Below are positions 1-8,750 of a stretch of DNA of 64,000 nt, piece by piece. How positions within the stretch are numbered: the stretch's first letter is position 1; each line of letters begins with the position of its first letter. The position numbers were made by a program, and so were the translations under genes. The DNA lies in NCBI GenBank assembly GCA_023053545.1, contig JAKZAN010000005.1, positions 10,974,001 through 11,038,000 on the forward strand. The letters run 5' to 3'. Under the pieces are notes generated by a model, which worked only from the letters and a program-made list of their open reading frames with translations, searched no databases and was not told the DNA's origin. This DNA comes from Lepidurus packardi. Lineage: Eukaryota; Arthropoda; Branchiopoda; Notostraca; Triopsidae.

Positions 1-82
1 CCGAGTGGTATGTGGGGTTGGGTGCTTTTTCCTTAGAGTTGTATGTGTTGAAACAATACACGTGTTGAAAATCAACGTGACA
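1..82 (+). repeat. 5' LTR of gypsy element 1, 3' part only
   Basis: Identical to 5734-5815 except for one base; it ends in CA at 81-82. The remaining roughly 207 bp of this LTR lie upstream of the window. Confidence 0.95.
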
Positions 83-105
83 TTTTGGTGCATCGACCAG
101 GAACG
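83..105 (+). other. Putative primer binding site
   Basis: A TGG at 86-88, three bases after the LTR end, begins a stretch (TGGTGCATCGACCAGG) in the place where Ty3/gypsy elements pair with the 3' CCA end of a tRNA. I cannot assign the tRNA without a search. Confidence 0.6.
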
Positions 106-122
106 TACACCGTGGTCGCCTA

Positions 123-482
123 ATGATTGAGAGAAGAGAAAGTGAAAGCTCCAGCGCAACGGAAGACGAGAGCCGTAGTGCAGTAGTTATCAGACAAAGT
201 TTGCGTATACGGGGCGTACACCCACCCCCACCCGGACAGTTACCAACGAGAAAAATCTCCCGACTTCCGGAGATAACTAGGGCAGCCGCAAACTACCTGG
301 CCGAGCAAGAGCAAAGTCGTGAAGGTGTGGTGTCTTTTGACCTCGCGAAGACCCCGGGAGAATTAACACCGAGTCGGGTGAAGTTTACGGCGTCAGCCTG
401 GGGAAACGATTCTGACACGGAAACCAGTGACGTAGAAAAAGTAGTCCCAGGAAGTTTTTCGAAAACCCTCGAGGCTTCCTAA
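123..482 (+). CDS. Small ORF upstream of gag in gypsy element 1
   Basis: A 119-residue ORF begins with ATG 40 bp after the LTR end. It is in the same frame as gag; only the TAA at 480-482 and two further codons separate it from the gag ATG at 489. The product is rich in Ser, Glu and Arg, has a short proline run (PPPPGQLP) and shows no domain I recognise. It could be a separate leader protein, the N-terminal part of a longer Gag interrupted by a stop, or a leader joined to Gag by readthrough. Many Ty3/gypsy elements have no such ORF. Confidence 0.55.
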   Translation: MIERRESESSSATEDESRSAVVIRQSLRIRGVHPPPPGQLPTRKISRLPEITRAAANYLAEQEQSREGVVSFDLAKTPGELTPSRVKFTASAWGNDSDTETSDVEKVVPGSFSKTLEAS

Positions 483-488
483 AACCAG

Positions 489-1514
489 ATGGCACAACCA
501 GGACAAGCATCATCGGGGGCGGCGTCCGGAGCGATTCCACGCACGTCACCAAGCAGACTGCGAAAGGCGGTGGCTATACCCCGTTTTGATGGTTGTTTGG
601 ATGCTGACGTCACAGCCTTCCTAGAAAATTATGAGGAGGCAACGGGGTATAATGAGTGGACGGAAGAAGACAAGGCCAGATTTTTGGGCTCAAGCCTTGA
701 CGGCGTGGCCCGAAATTGGTACCGGAACGAATACCGACACAAGGAGCGGGGCGTCCAGACGTGGGAAGATCTGCGTGCGGCTGTTGAGAAGGCCTTCACA
801 CCGCCCGGAAAAACATACCGGTCGATCTCCAAACTTCAGATGCGGGTGCAAGGACCAGAAGAGGCAGTGAACGAATATTACATCGACGTGGTGAAACTGT
901 GCTTCGAGGCAGACCCAAAGATGACGGAGGACACGAGGCTAGACTACCTCTTCCGGGGACTACGACCCGCTTTAGTGGAAACACTCGCCCAACGTGACAT
1001 TACGAGCTGCGAACAGTTCCTCGAAGAGGCAAAAAGGCTCGAATCGGGACAAGAGAGGGCAAGAGCATCTCAAGCGTGGTGGACTTCGGTTACGAGGAAG
1101 TCGGATAAGCGGGTCTCGATTGCTGGTGCAGCGCCCAGCGCTCTTTCACCGTCAGCGGAAAGTGGGAGCACTGACGATCTGCGGAAGCTTATCACCGAGT
1201 TGACTGGGGTGATGGTTGGAGAATTTCAACAGTTAAAGAGCGATATTCGAAACTTACAAGGTAAGGTTGGCCACCCTTTTACCCCTAATACTAGAACACA
1301 GGAAGGTTCGCCGATTTGTTTTAATTGTAAAAGGTCGGGGCATATTGCCCGCTACTGCCCACACGAGTCAAGGACAAGAGATAACTTGGGAAGGCATACG
1401 CAAAGCATTAGGCAAGCTGGCATCGACACCGGCGAATACTCGGGAAAGAGTGGCGGGTCGCCACCACGTTGGAGCCAGCGCCCACCGTCACCTACACCAC
1501 AGTCGGAAAACTAG
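489..1514 (+). CDS. Gag of gypsy element 1
   Basis: A 341-residue capsid/nucleocapsid protein that forms the retrotransposon particle and binds its RNA. The N-terminal two thirds carry the capsid pattern of retrotransposon gag, with a conserved W-Y-R motif after the first helices. Residues about 277-290 form a CCHC zinc knuckle (CFNCKRSGHIARYC; C-x2-C-x4-H-x4-C). The C-terminus is basic and proline-rich. Its end overlaps the Pol reading frame, which lies in the +1 frame relative to gag. Pol is therefore probably made by +1 frameshifting, as known for Ty3, and not from its own start. Confidence 0.93.
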   Translation: MAQPGQASSGAASGAIPRTSPSRLRKAVAIPRFDGCLDADVTAFLENYEEATGYNEWTEEDKARFLGSSLDGVARNWYRNEYRHKERGVQTWEDLRAAVEKAFTPPGKTYRSISKLQMRVQGPEEAVNEYYIDVVKLCFEADPKMTEDTRLDYLFRGLRPALVETLAQRDITSCEQFLEEAKRLESGQERARASQAWWTSVTRKSDKRVSIAGAAPSALSPSAESGSTDDLRKLITELTGVMVGEFQQLKSDIRNLQGKVGHPFTPNTRTQEGSPICFNCKRSGHIARYCPHESRTRDNLGRHTQSIRQAGIDTGEYSGKSGGSPPRWSQRPPSPTPQSEN

Positions 1515-3984
1515 GTGCGCAACCTCAGGGGGTGGGGCTGCTGTGACGCTACAAATCCCCCAGTTGAGTATTCTCAGTGACCAGCTAGTAAGAGAAGAGG
1601 TTAAATGTAATGGAGTTAAAATGATTGGTGTTATTGACCCTGGGGCAGTAGTTAGTGTCATATCAGAGGACTGGGTCCGAAACAATCGAGTAGAGGTAGG
1701 GGCATGGGGTGGGCCAGAACTGATGGTGGCCAATGGCCAGCATGCTAAGGTTCGGGGGTCTACCGCGCTTACCATCGAACTAGCGGGGAGCGTCCTACAG
1801 ACAGAAGCCGCGGTTTTTAATACGGGCCTAGCGGATCTCTTAATCGGGAATGACGTACTAAAGCAATTAGGGCAGATTACGATCCGGTACGGACCCGATG
1901 GTTACCGACTAGTGAGCCCTAGTAAGGCCTTTGAGGCAGATAGAAACCCCGTAGATAAAATACACATGGCGGCTACCGGGTTTTCTTACCCTTCGGGGGC
2001 CGACAGTGGGCGAGTATGCAACCCAGGCGTGGAGGACAATCCATTTATGGCCATGACAATAGACCCCGAGCCGAGGGGGAAAGAAGGAACTGTAGTAGCC
2101 TGTAAAGTCGCGGCGAGTGAAAGTAGGTCAGTACCGGCGCGTTCAGTGGTACCGATTGCCGTTAACCTGCTTGCTCGTAAGCCCCGAAGAGTAGCAGAGA
2201 CAGGAAATCGTAAGGAATCCCCTTTAATCATAGAAGAGGCCGTGATAGAAGCGGAGAAAAGACTATTCCTAGAGAAAGGAAGTAGCATAGGGAGTAGCGT
2301 AGCGACTTTTCAAAGTAAGCGAGGCTTAGTACTACTCACAAACTTCGGGCAGGAGGCGCAATGGATAAGCAAGGGAACAGTCCTCGGAGATGTAGAAGCG
2401 GGAGTCCCACGGAAGACTGTTGAAATAGAAAGGGAGGCCCAGGATGCTACTCTCGAAAGCTGTGTCGCAGACGGGCTCGACAAAAGCCAAAGGGAGGCAA
2501 TGCTAGACGTGCTGCGCAAGCGCAGAAAATGCTTCGCCGCTAATGCGTCCGATTTGGGGACGTCACAAGTTGTCCAACACAAGATAGATACTGGCGACTC
2601 CAAACCTATTTCACAAGCACCATACCGGAGTGTGTATCGAGAAAGGGAAATCATTGCCGCTCAGGTAGAGGAGATGATTGAAGCCGGGGTAGTTGAGTGT
2701 TCTAGCAGCCCTTGGGCCTCCCCAGTCGTTCTGGTGAAAAAAAAGGACGGAACCTGGAGGTTTTGCGTAGATTATAGGAAACTGAACGCTATCACAGTAA
2801 AGGATGTGTACCCGTTGCCCCGGACGGATGATTCCCTGGATTATTTACAAGAAGCCAAATTCTTCTCGACCCTGGACCTCATGTCTGGGTATTGGCAGGT
2901 CGGGGTTAGCGAAAGGGACAAGGAAAAGACGCCATTTGTTACGCCCGACGGCCTATATCAGTTCCGAAAGATGCCGTTCGGGTTATGTAATGCCCCCGCA
3001 ACGTTCCAGAGAATGATGGACGTGATTTTGGCGGGTTATAAGTGGCACATTTGCCTAATTTATTTGGACGATGTGGTAATTTTTTCAAAAACGTTTGAAG
3101 AGCACCTGAGAAATGTTGATAGAGTGTTAGGCTGTCTAGAAAAGGCTGGGCTGAAGCTCAAAATCAGTAAATGCCATTTTGGCTGTGACACTGTAAAAGT
3201 TCTTGGCCACATCGTGAACCCAGAGGGCATCCAGCCGGACGAGCAAAAGGTGGCGGCGGTAAGGGATTTCCCTACCCCGAAGAATCTAACCGGGGTTCGC
3301 AGCTTTGCGAGCCTATGTTCGTACTATCGTAGATTTATTAGAGATTTTTCGGTCAGAGCGGAACCGCTCTCGAGATTGACTAGGAAAAATTTACCTTTCG
3401 CATGGGGCCGGGAACAACAACAGGCATTCGACGACCTAAAGCAGGCGTTAGTATCGGCGCCCATCTTAGCACACCCGGAGTTGGATGGAGAATTCGAAAT
3501 CCACTCGGACGCCAGTGATTTCGGCGTAGGGGCGGTCCTAGCCCAAAGACAAGCGGGCACGGAGAGAGTCATTGCCTACGCCAGCCGGCTCCTTAGTCGG
3601 AGCGAGAAAAACTACTCTACCACGGAAAAAGAGTGCCTCGCCTTAGTGTGGGCCGTCCGAAAATTTAGGCCGTATGTGTGGGGAAAGAGTTTTAGGGTCG
3701 TCACGGATCATTACGCCCTATGTTGGCTCATGTCAAAGAAAGAGTTGATCGGGAGACTAGCAAGGTGGACACTGGCACTTATGGAACACGATTTCCGTAT
3801 CGTGTACCGTAGTGGTAGAATTCACAATGACGCGGACGTTCTGTCACGCAACCCTGTCGGATCGCCCGTTGAGAATGAGGAAGAGGAGGACGGTCCCGCT
3901 GTTTTCGCGGTATCGTCTGAGAAGGCCCTGCTAATAACCTACCGGGAGAACGACGGAAAGACCCGTATTGGTCTAAGATCATAG
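1267..3984 (+). CDS. Pol of gypsy element 1: protease, reverse transcriptase, RNase H
   Basis: Copies the element RNA into DNA. The open frame begins inside gag; no ATG start is evident. Domains in order: an aspartic protease with the DxG site as VIDPGA (Pro where Thr or Ser is usual) and the later motif LLIGNDVL; reverse transcriptase with FSTLDLMSGYWQ, MPFGLCNAPATFQ and catalytic YLDD (about 3060-3072); RNase H with HSDASDFGVGAVL, TEKECLALVWA and TDHYAL, ending in NDADVLSR. The frame stops at 3982-3984, just after RNase H. The integrase follows in the -1 frame, so the polyprotein is interrupted by about one base near 3955-3963. Confidence 0.96.
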   Translation: MATLLPLILEHRKVRRFVLIVKGRGILPATAHTSQGQEITWEGIRKALGKLASTPANTRERVAGRHHVGASAHRHLHHSRKTRCATSGGGAAVTLQIPQLSILSDQLVREEVKCNGVKMIGVIDPGAVVSVISEDWVRNNRVEVGAWGGPELMVANGQHAKVRGSTALTIELAGSVLQTEAAVFNTGLADLLIGNDVLKQLGQITIRYGPDGYRLVSPSKAFEADRNPVDKIHMAATGFSYPSGADSGRVCNPGVEDNPFMAMTIDPEPRGKEGTVVACKVAASESRSVPARSVVPIAVNLLARKPRRVAETGNRKESPLIIEEAVIEAEKRLFLEKGSSIGSSVATFQSKRGLVLLTNFGQEAQWISKGTVLGDVEAGVPRKTVEIEREAQDATLESCVADGLDKSQREAMLDVLRKRRKCFAANASDLGTSQVVQHKIDTGDSKPISQAPYRSVYREREIIAAQVEEMIEAGVVECSSSPWASPVVLVKKKDGTWRFCVDYRKLNAITVKDVYPLPRTDDSLDYLQEAKFFSTLDLMSGYWQVGVSERDKEKTPFVTPDGLYQFRKMPFGLCNAPATFQRMMDVILAGYKWHICLIYLDDVVIFSKTFEEHLRNVDRVLGCLEKAGLKLKISKCHFGCDTVKVLGHIVNPEGIQPDEQKVAAVRDFPTPKNLTGVRSFASLCSYYRRFIRDFSVRAEPLSRLTRKNLPFAWGREQQQAFDDLKQALVSAPILAHPELDGEFEIHSDASDFGVGAVLAQRQAGTERVIAYASRLLSRSEKNYSTTEKECLALVWAVRKFRPYVWGKSFRVVTDHYALCWLMSKKELIGRLARWTLALMEHDFRIVYRSGRIHNDADVLSRNPVGSPVENEEEEDGPAVFAVSSEKALLITYRENDGKTRIGLRS

Positions 3985-5210
3985 GAGTGCTGGAAGAAAC
4001 GAACCCAAGGGCAGTGGATAGAAGACGGGTCAGTCAGTTTAGCTTACATGAGGGAAAGTTGTTCAGGGTAGCAGTGAAAGAGGGAGTTAGGAGGTTCAAG
4101 CTGTGTGTGCCCGCGACCCTGAAACGCGACGTCTTATACGCTTGCCACGACGATTTGACAGCTGGGCACCTGGGATTGAAAAGAACCTGGGATAAGATTA
4201 GTAGGCGATACTTCTGGCCCAAGATGGTAAAAGATGTAACGAATTACGTTAAGTCTTGCGAAGACTGTCAGTCTAAAAAGGGTGAAACTGCGGGGAAGAA
4301 GGGACTTATGATGCCCATTAAAGTTGACAGGCCCTTTGAAAAAGTGGGGATAGATCTGCTCGGCACGTTCCCTCCAACCGTGAATGGGAACCGGCATGTT
4401 ATCGTCGCCGTGGACTATTTGACGAAATGGGCCGAGACCAAAGCCGTCGCGTCAGCCTCAGCAGAAGAGGTCGCAAGTTTTTTTTTACAGCAAATCGTTT
4501 GCAGACATGGGGCGCCGGATATACTCTTAAGCGACCGAGGAACGTGTTTCACGGCGGATTTTACAGAAAGCCTACTAAAGGCCCTGCAAACCAACCATAC
4601 CACGACGACGGCTTACCACCCCCAGTGCAACGGACTAACCGAAAGACTGAATCATACCCTGTCCGACATGTTATCCATGTACGTAAGTGACAACCACAAA
4701 GATTGGGATGACAGCTTGGACGCGGTGACTTTTGCCTATAATACATCAAAGCAAGAGTCGACTGGCTACTGTCCCTTTTATTTGTTGTACGGAAGGGAGC
4801 CCAAACTCCCAATCGATGTCGCACTGGGGGCGATGCCGAACGCGACAGATGGGCGGGGCAGTCAACAGAGTCCTGGCGGTCAGACTGCTGAGAGATTGAA
4901 GCAAACGTACAGGGTCGTTAGACATAATCTTGAAAAGGCGCAAATGAAACAGAAGACAAGGTACGACGCAGGTCATGAACACAGGACTTTCGAGGAGGGT
5001 ACCTTGGTGTGGGTCTATACCCCGCTTAGGAAGGTAGGCCGGTCCGAGAAGCTGCTACACCGGTACTTCGGCCCATTTAGGATTGTGCGACAAACTTCGC
5101 CGGTAGATTTTGAAGTCACCGGTATGAAAAGGCGGAAAACTGACATCGTACATGTCTCAAGGCTAAAGCCCTACACTGAGCGTCTTTCTGGCTTTGGGGA
5201 GGGTGTCTAG
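3960..5210 (+). CDS. Integrase of gypsy element 1
   Basis: Inserts the element cDNA into the host genome. The homologous frame can be read from about 3960 (DPYWSKIIG), before the stop of the preceding frame, so it has no start codon of its own. It contains an HHCC zinc-binding domain (H...H-x4 then CEDCQ), the retroviral integrase core with DLLG, LSDRGTCF and the DDE glutamate in NGLTERLNHTL, then the GPY/F-type C-terminal module ending RLKPY. It ends at TAG 5208-5210. The frame change from RNase H is either a sequencing or mutational indel, or a frameshift signal; no classical slippery heptamer is visible. Confidence 0.94.
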   Translation, partial: DPYWSKIIGVLEETNPRAVDRRRVSQFSLHEGKLFRVAVKEGVRRFKLCVPATLKRDVLYACHDDLTAGHLGLKRTWDKISRRYFWPKMVKDVTNYVKSCEDCQSKKGETAGKKGLMMPIKVDRPFEKVGIDLLGTFPPTVNGNRHVIVAVDYLTKWAETKAVASASAEEVASFFLQQIVCRHGAPDILLSDRGTCFTADFTESLLKALQTNHTTTTAYHPQCNGLTERLNHTLSDMLSMYVSDNHKDWDDSLDAVTFAYNTSKQESTGYCPFYLLYGREPKLPIDVALGAMPNATDGRGSQQSPGGQTAERLKQTYRVVRHNLEKAQMKQKTRYDAGHEHRTFEEGTLVWVYTPLRKVGRSEKLLHRYFGPFRIVRQTSPVDFEVTGMKRRKTDIVHVSRLKPYTERLSGFGEGV

Positions 5211-5526
5211 GCTCGACGCGGTGGCGAATTCCGTAACAACTATACCGAAGTCATTGGAAGAAAAGCCTTTTGGTTGTAATTATCGTATCGCTTTTCCTCC
5301 GAACTCGCTTGGGCAGTGGTTACCGTTGTAGCGTTCTTTCATTTGTTTTTTCTTAATTTTCCATTGCACCTTACTAACACGGCCAACCTTACGGAATTAC
5401 CTATGTGAATTTGTGACTCTGTGCACCTGCAATAAATACCGCCGGGTGGCAGATACCCCATTTAACGCCGGGGACCCGTGGCAAGAAAGTTAAAACGGGG
5501 GCGTTCTAAGGTGGGTTGGGGGTAAT
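5211..5526 (+). other. 3' untranslated part and polypurine tract of gypsy element 1
   Basis: No ORF. The stretch just before the LTR is purine/G-rich (ggtgggttgggggtaa, about 5511-5525), as expected for the polypurine primer of plus-strand DNA synthesis. Confidence 0.7.
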
Positions 5527-5815
5527 TGTAACGCTATAAGATCACTCGATCTAAAAATAGCACAAAAAAGGGCCCCTTTCCCAGTTCTCGCGGTTGAAGT
5601 TGTGTACCTCGGCGTCGCTGACTTGAACGGTGCCATGTTGCACCTGTTCGGGGGGTAGCGATGCCGAAGGTTATAAAAGGGGTGGGAACGATAGAGAGTG
5701 GGATTCCGGGTTTTGAATCAGAGCAGGAGAGTACCGAGTGGTATGTGGGGTTGGGTACTTTTTCCTTAGAGTTGTATGTGTTGAAACAATACACGTGTTG
5801 AAAATCAACGTGACA
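5527..5815 (+). repeat. 3' LTR of gypsy element 1
   Basis: 289 bp, bounded by TG (5527) and CA (5815). The 5' boundary is inferred from the polypurine tract and the TG; the 3' boundary is fixed by the match to 1-82. Confidence 0.88.
5672..5678 (+). promoter_or_regulatory. TATA box in LTR of element 1
   Basis: TATAAAA inside the LTR. Transcription would be expected to start 25-35 bp downstream, about 5700-5710, leaving about 105 bp of R-U5 before the LTR end. Confidence 0.7.
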
Positions 5816-5984
5816 ATATGTTGATTTATTCATTGTGATTCCGAAGGGACTGGATGTGTGAGATGGAAGGGCCTCTTAACAAAATTGGTAGATTGTATAA
5901 CGTCGCTTGCTTGTGTAGCAATACCTAGGAAGTAATTCGTGATAAACTATTGAAATCAATAAATCGTGGCGAATTTGATTAAAC

Positions 5985-6272
5985 TGGTTTTAACCAATGT
6001 AAACCAGTCTAAACGTTGAAACTGGTTTTTACTAGTTTTAACCAGTATAAACCAGTTTAAACGAGCATAAACTAGTTTAAACCAGTATAAAAACCACTAT
6101 AAACTAGTTTAAACCATTATAAACTAGCTTAAACCAGTATAAACTAGTTCAAACCAGTATAAAACCACTATAAACTAGTTTAAACTAGTATAAACTAGTT
6201 TAAACTGGTATATAACCAATATAAGCCATATATATAAGCCAGTACTAGTTGAACTGGTTTATACTTGTTACA
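5985..6272. repeat. Palindrome-rich tandem array, unit copy 1
   Basis: Roughly 20-bp alternating units built on the palindrome AAACTAGTTT and the related AAACCAGTAT / ACTGGTTT. It ends with a unique tail (GTACTAGTTGAACTGGTT...) that is repeated at 10876-10904. Gypsy element 2 is inserted directly after it. Confidence 0.9.
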
Positions 6273-6639
6273 TGTTAAGCGAGCAGGTACGATTAGAAAA
6301 CGTTTGACGTACAATGGCGATTTATTCATTTCCCGTTCTTACTACTAAGGGGTACCGGATGGTGATGATCAGGAGGGATGAACAACAGAAAAATGATTGA
6401 GGCTGAACCACGCTAAATCGCTGGTTCAACAACTGATAACCCTTCTCTAACTCACTCCCTGTTGACTCGATCCTTGTTGAAGCCGGACTGCTCACTCTCT
6501 GGCTTCCAAGCGAACAACCAACTCACATTCTCCCTTAGGGGGGGATAACAAAAGAGAAGAAAGGGTGAACCGAACATATCTGGTACACGTGTGCCTCGCT
6601 ACAAGCTTCTCTAGCACACGTGTGCCAGAGCACATAACA
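6273..6639 (-). repeat. LTR of gypsy element 2 (3' LTR)
   Basis: 367 bp, TG...CA, nearly identical to 9984-10350. Contains a repeated ACACGTGTGCC motif near one end (6585-6626). On the minus strand it is preceded by the purine-rich AAGCGGTGGGGTA at 6640-6652. Confidence 0.95.
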
Positions 6640-6699
6640 TACCCCACCGCTTAAACCCAAATTACTCAAAGACAAAGGGGATACACAAAACAGGACACC

Positions 6700-8732
6700 T
6701 TAACAATAGAAACTCCTCAGCCACGCCGGTTTCTTCACACGACGTCCGTGACGCGTCGAATATTCGTCCTCTGCCGCGACGACTGCCTCCAAGTCTTCCG
6801 TCAATGCGGGCGGCTCAGCATCTTCTTCTCCAGTGGCGTCGGGGAGCGTCTCAGGAATCTCTTCCTCACCCGTCTCTGTTGTTGGCGGTTCTCTCAGCTC
6901 AGCCGACTTGACTCCACGGAGGTTCGAACCGTGCACACGCTTCCTGGTGCGACCTTTCCGGATTACGTAATTAGGCGGGCTGGCCTCGATGATTTGAAAC
7001 GGCCCTTCATAGCGAGCCACTAGCTTTGGGGACGTGCCTCGCGGGAACTGGCCCACCTTCAGGAACACCATATCACCCACGTGATGCTGCGGAACAGGAT
7101 CTTCCCATACTTCCGCGGCGCGCCCCTGCAACTCACTCTCCGCTCGCGCACGGACCCACCCCAGTACTCCCTTCAAATCGCGGACATAACCAGCGCTGTA
7201 ATGCGGGTCTGGGCGATCCTGTTCTTGGTCCGTCTCCAACTCTGTCACTACGGGCGTGCGGCAGGTGCTTCCAAAAATTAACTCAAACGGGCTATCTTTG
7301 TTGCGCTGTGCTCCGCGGTACGGTAGGCCATCGTGACGATGGGGAGCCACCGGTCCTAATCCGTCTGGCGCTGACTAACGTACTGAGTCAGCATCTCGCA
7401 CAGTGTCCTGTTAAAACGCTCCGTCTGTCCATTACCAGCAGGGTGATACGGCGTCGTGCGAATCTTCTTTATTCTGAGCCTCTGACAAATGAGCTTGATT
7501 AATCTGGATTCAAAATTGGTACCCTGGTCCGTAAGGATACTCTTCGGAACTCCGTAACGACAGACGTACTCCAGTAGGCATGCAGCAACCGATTCCGCCG
7601 TTTGATCCTCTAGCGCGTAAGTCTCTACCCACTTGCTGAACAAGTCGGATACCACTAAGACGTAGCGCTTGTTACTTTCGCTTCTCGGGACTGACAAGAT
7701 ATCCATTGACAATTGCCTAAAAACCTCCCCCAGGACTGGTACTGTGCCACGACTCTCAGTCACAGGCTTTAGGTTAGGCTTCACGCGAAGACATTGCGTA
7801 CATCCCCGAACGTAGGCGCACACGTCATTCTTCAAGCCGCACCAGAAGTAATGGGGCGAAATCCGCGACAACGTCTTCTTAACCCCTAGATGAGCTGCTG
7901 TCGGCACGTCGTGTGCCAAACGAAGGATCTCAGCCCGAGCTCCCGGTGGAACCAACACTTGAGGGCGACTTGGTCCGCGCTCGTCAGCCGTGCTCCGCAA
8001 AACGACTCCGCCTCGCACCACGTATTTCTCCACCTCTGCCAAGTAAAATTCCAACTCTTCGGAAGGCGGCCTATCCAATTCCAATTGCACCCGCTCTTCT
8101 CCGTTCGCCTCGAGGTAATACTTCAGCCATCTGAAGTCCGGTGATTTGACCGTCTCCTCTTCGAGCTTCGCAAATCCTGACGTCTGCCGGCAAACCCTGG
8201 ACAAGGCGTCCGCATGAGGTATCTTGTCACCCGGTCGATGAAGGACTTCAAAGTCGTACTGGGACAAGTATCCGACCCATCGAACCCAACGAGGAGAATC
8301 CAGGCTCATGGTCCTCCAATACCTCAGTGCCTGATGGTCCTTCACCACGGTAAATTTGCGCCCCAAAAGGTAGTGCTTGAATTTACCGATGCCTTTGATC
8401 AGAGCTAGCATCTCTTGTTCCGTGACGCTGTAATTCCTCTCGGCTGGCTTCCAAAGCCCAGATGCGAATGACACCGCATACTCCTGCTCGGCCGCGTCCG
8501 TCTGCGACAAAACCACGCCCCACCCTTCCTTGCTGGCGTCGGACGTAAGTGTAAAGGGACGCTTCGGGTCCACGCTCCTCAGGACGGGCTCTCGCGTTAA
8601 GGCGCTCCGAAGCTCTCGGAAAGCGCCGTCCTCCCTATCCATCCCGAGGATCACATCGTCCGTGCAACCGGCCAGAATAAGATCCACGTCGACAGCTTCA
8701 CATCCTCCGATTCCGAAAACTACTCGCGCCAC
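6700..8732 (-). pseudogene. Pol remnant of gypsy element 2: RNase H and integrase, no RT
   Basis: Reading on the minus strand, the end of the protease (DDVILGMD, about 8640) passes straight into the RNase H approach and the RNase H core (TLTSDASKEGWGVVLS, TEQEMLALIKG, PHADALSR). The integrase zinc domain (H...H, CTQC), the core (SMDILSV, LTDQGTNF, NGQTERFNRTL) and a C-terminal GPF module follow. All reverse transcriptase motifs, including the YxDD box, are absent. A TAG at 7356-7358 cuts the integrase core and a frameshift near 7300 moves the rest to another frame, which is open to 6700. The RNA strand could therefore not be copied by this element's own product. Confidence 0.93.
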
Positions 8733-8750
8733 GCCCTCGGTACGCAGCTC

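Larger units (their letters stand above)
1..5815 (+). mobile_element. Ty3/gypsy LTR retrotransposon 1 (5' end cut by window)
   Basis: The order LTR - gag with a zinc knuckle - protease - reverse transcriptase - RNase H - integrase - LTR is the Ty3/gypsy order. The last 82 bp of the 5' LTR (1-82) match 5734-5815 of the 3' LTR with one difference (position 24), so the insertion is young. No envelope ORF follows the integrase. The coding part is nearly intact. Visible defects are an in-frame stop just before gag and a one-base frame change between RNase H and integrase. The target-site duplication cannot be tested because the left LTR end is outside the window. Confidence 0.97.

Noticed and set aside
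1267..1514. Independent start for Pol of element 1 inside gag
   Set aside because: The first possible codon is TTG with no supporting context; overlap with gag in the +1 frame points to frameshifting.
3950..3970. Programmed -1 frameshift site between RNase H and integrase
   Set aside because: No X-XXY-YYZ heptamer or clear downstream structure; an indel is more likely.
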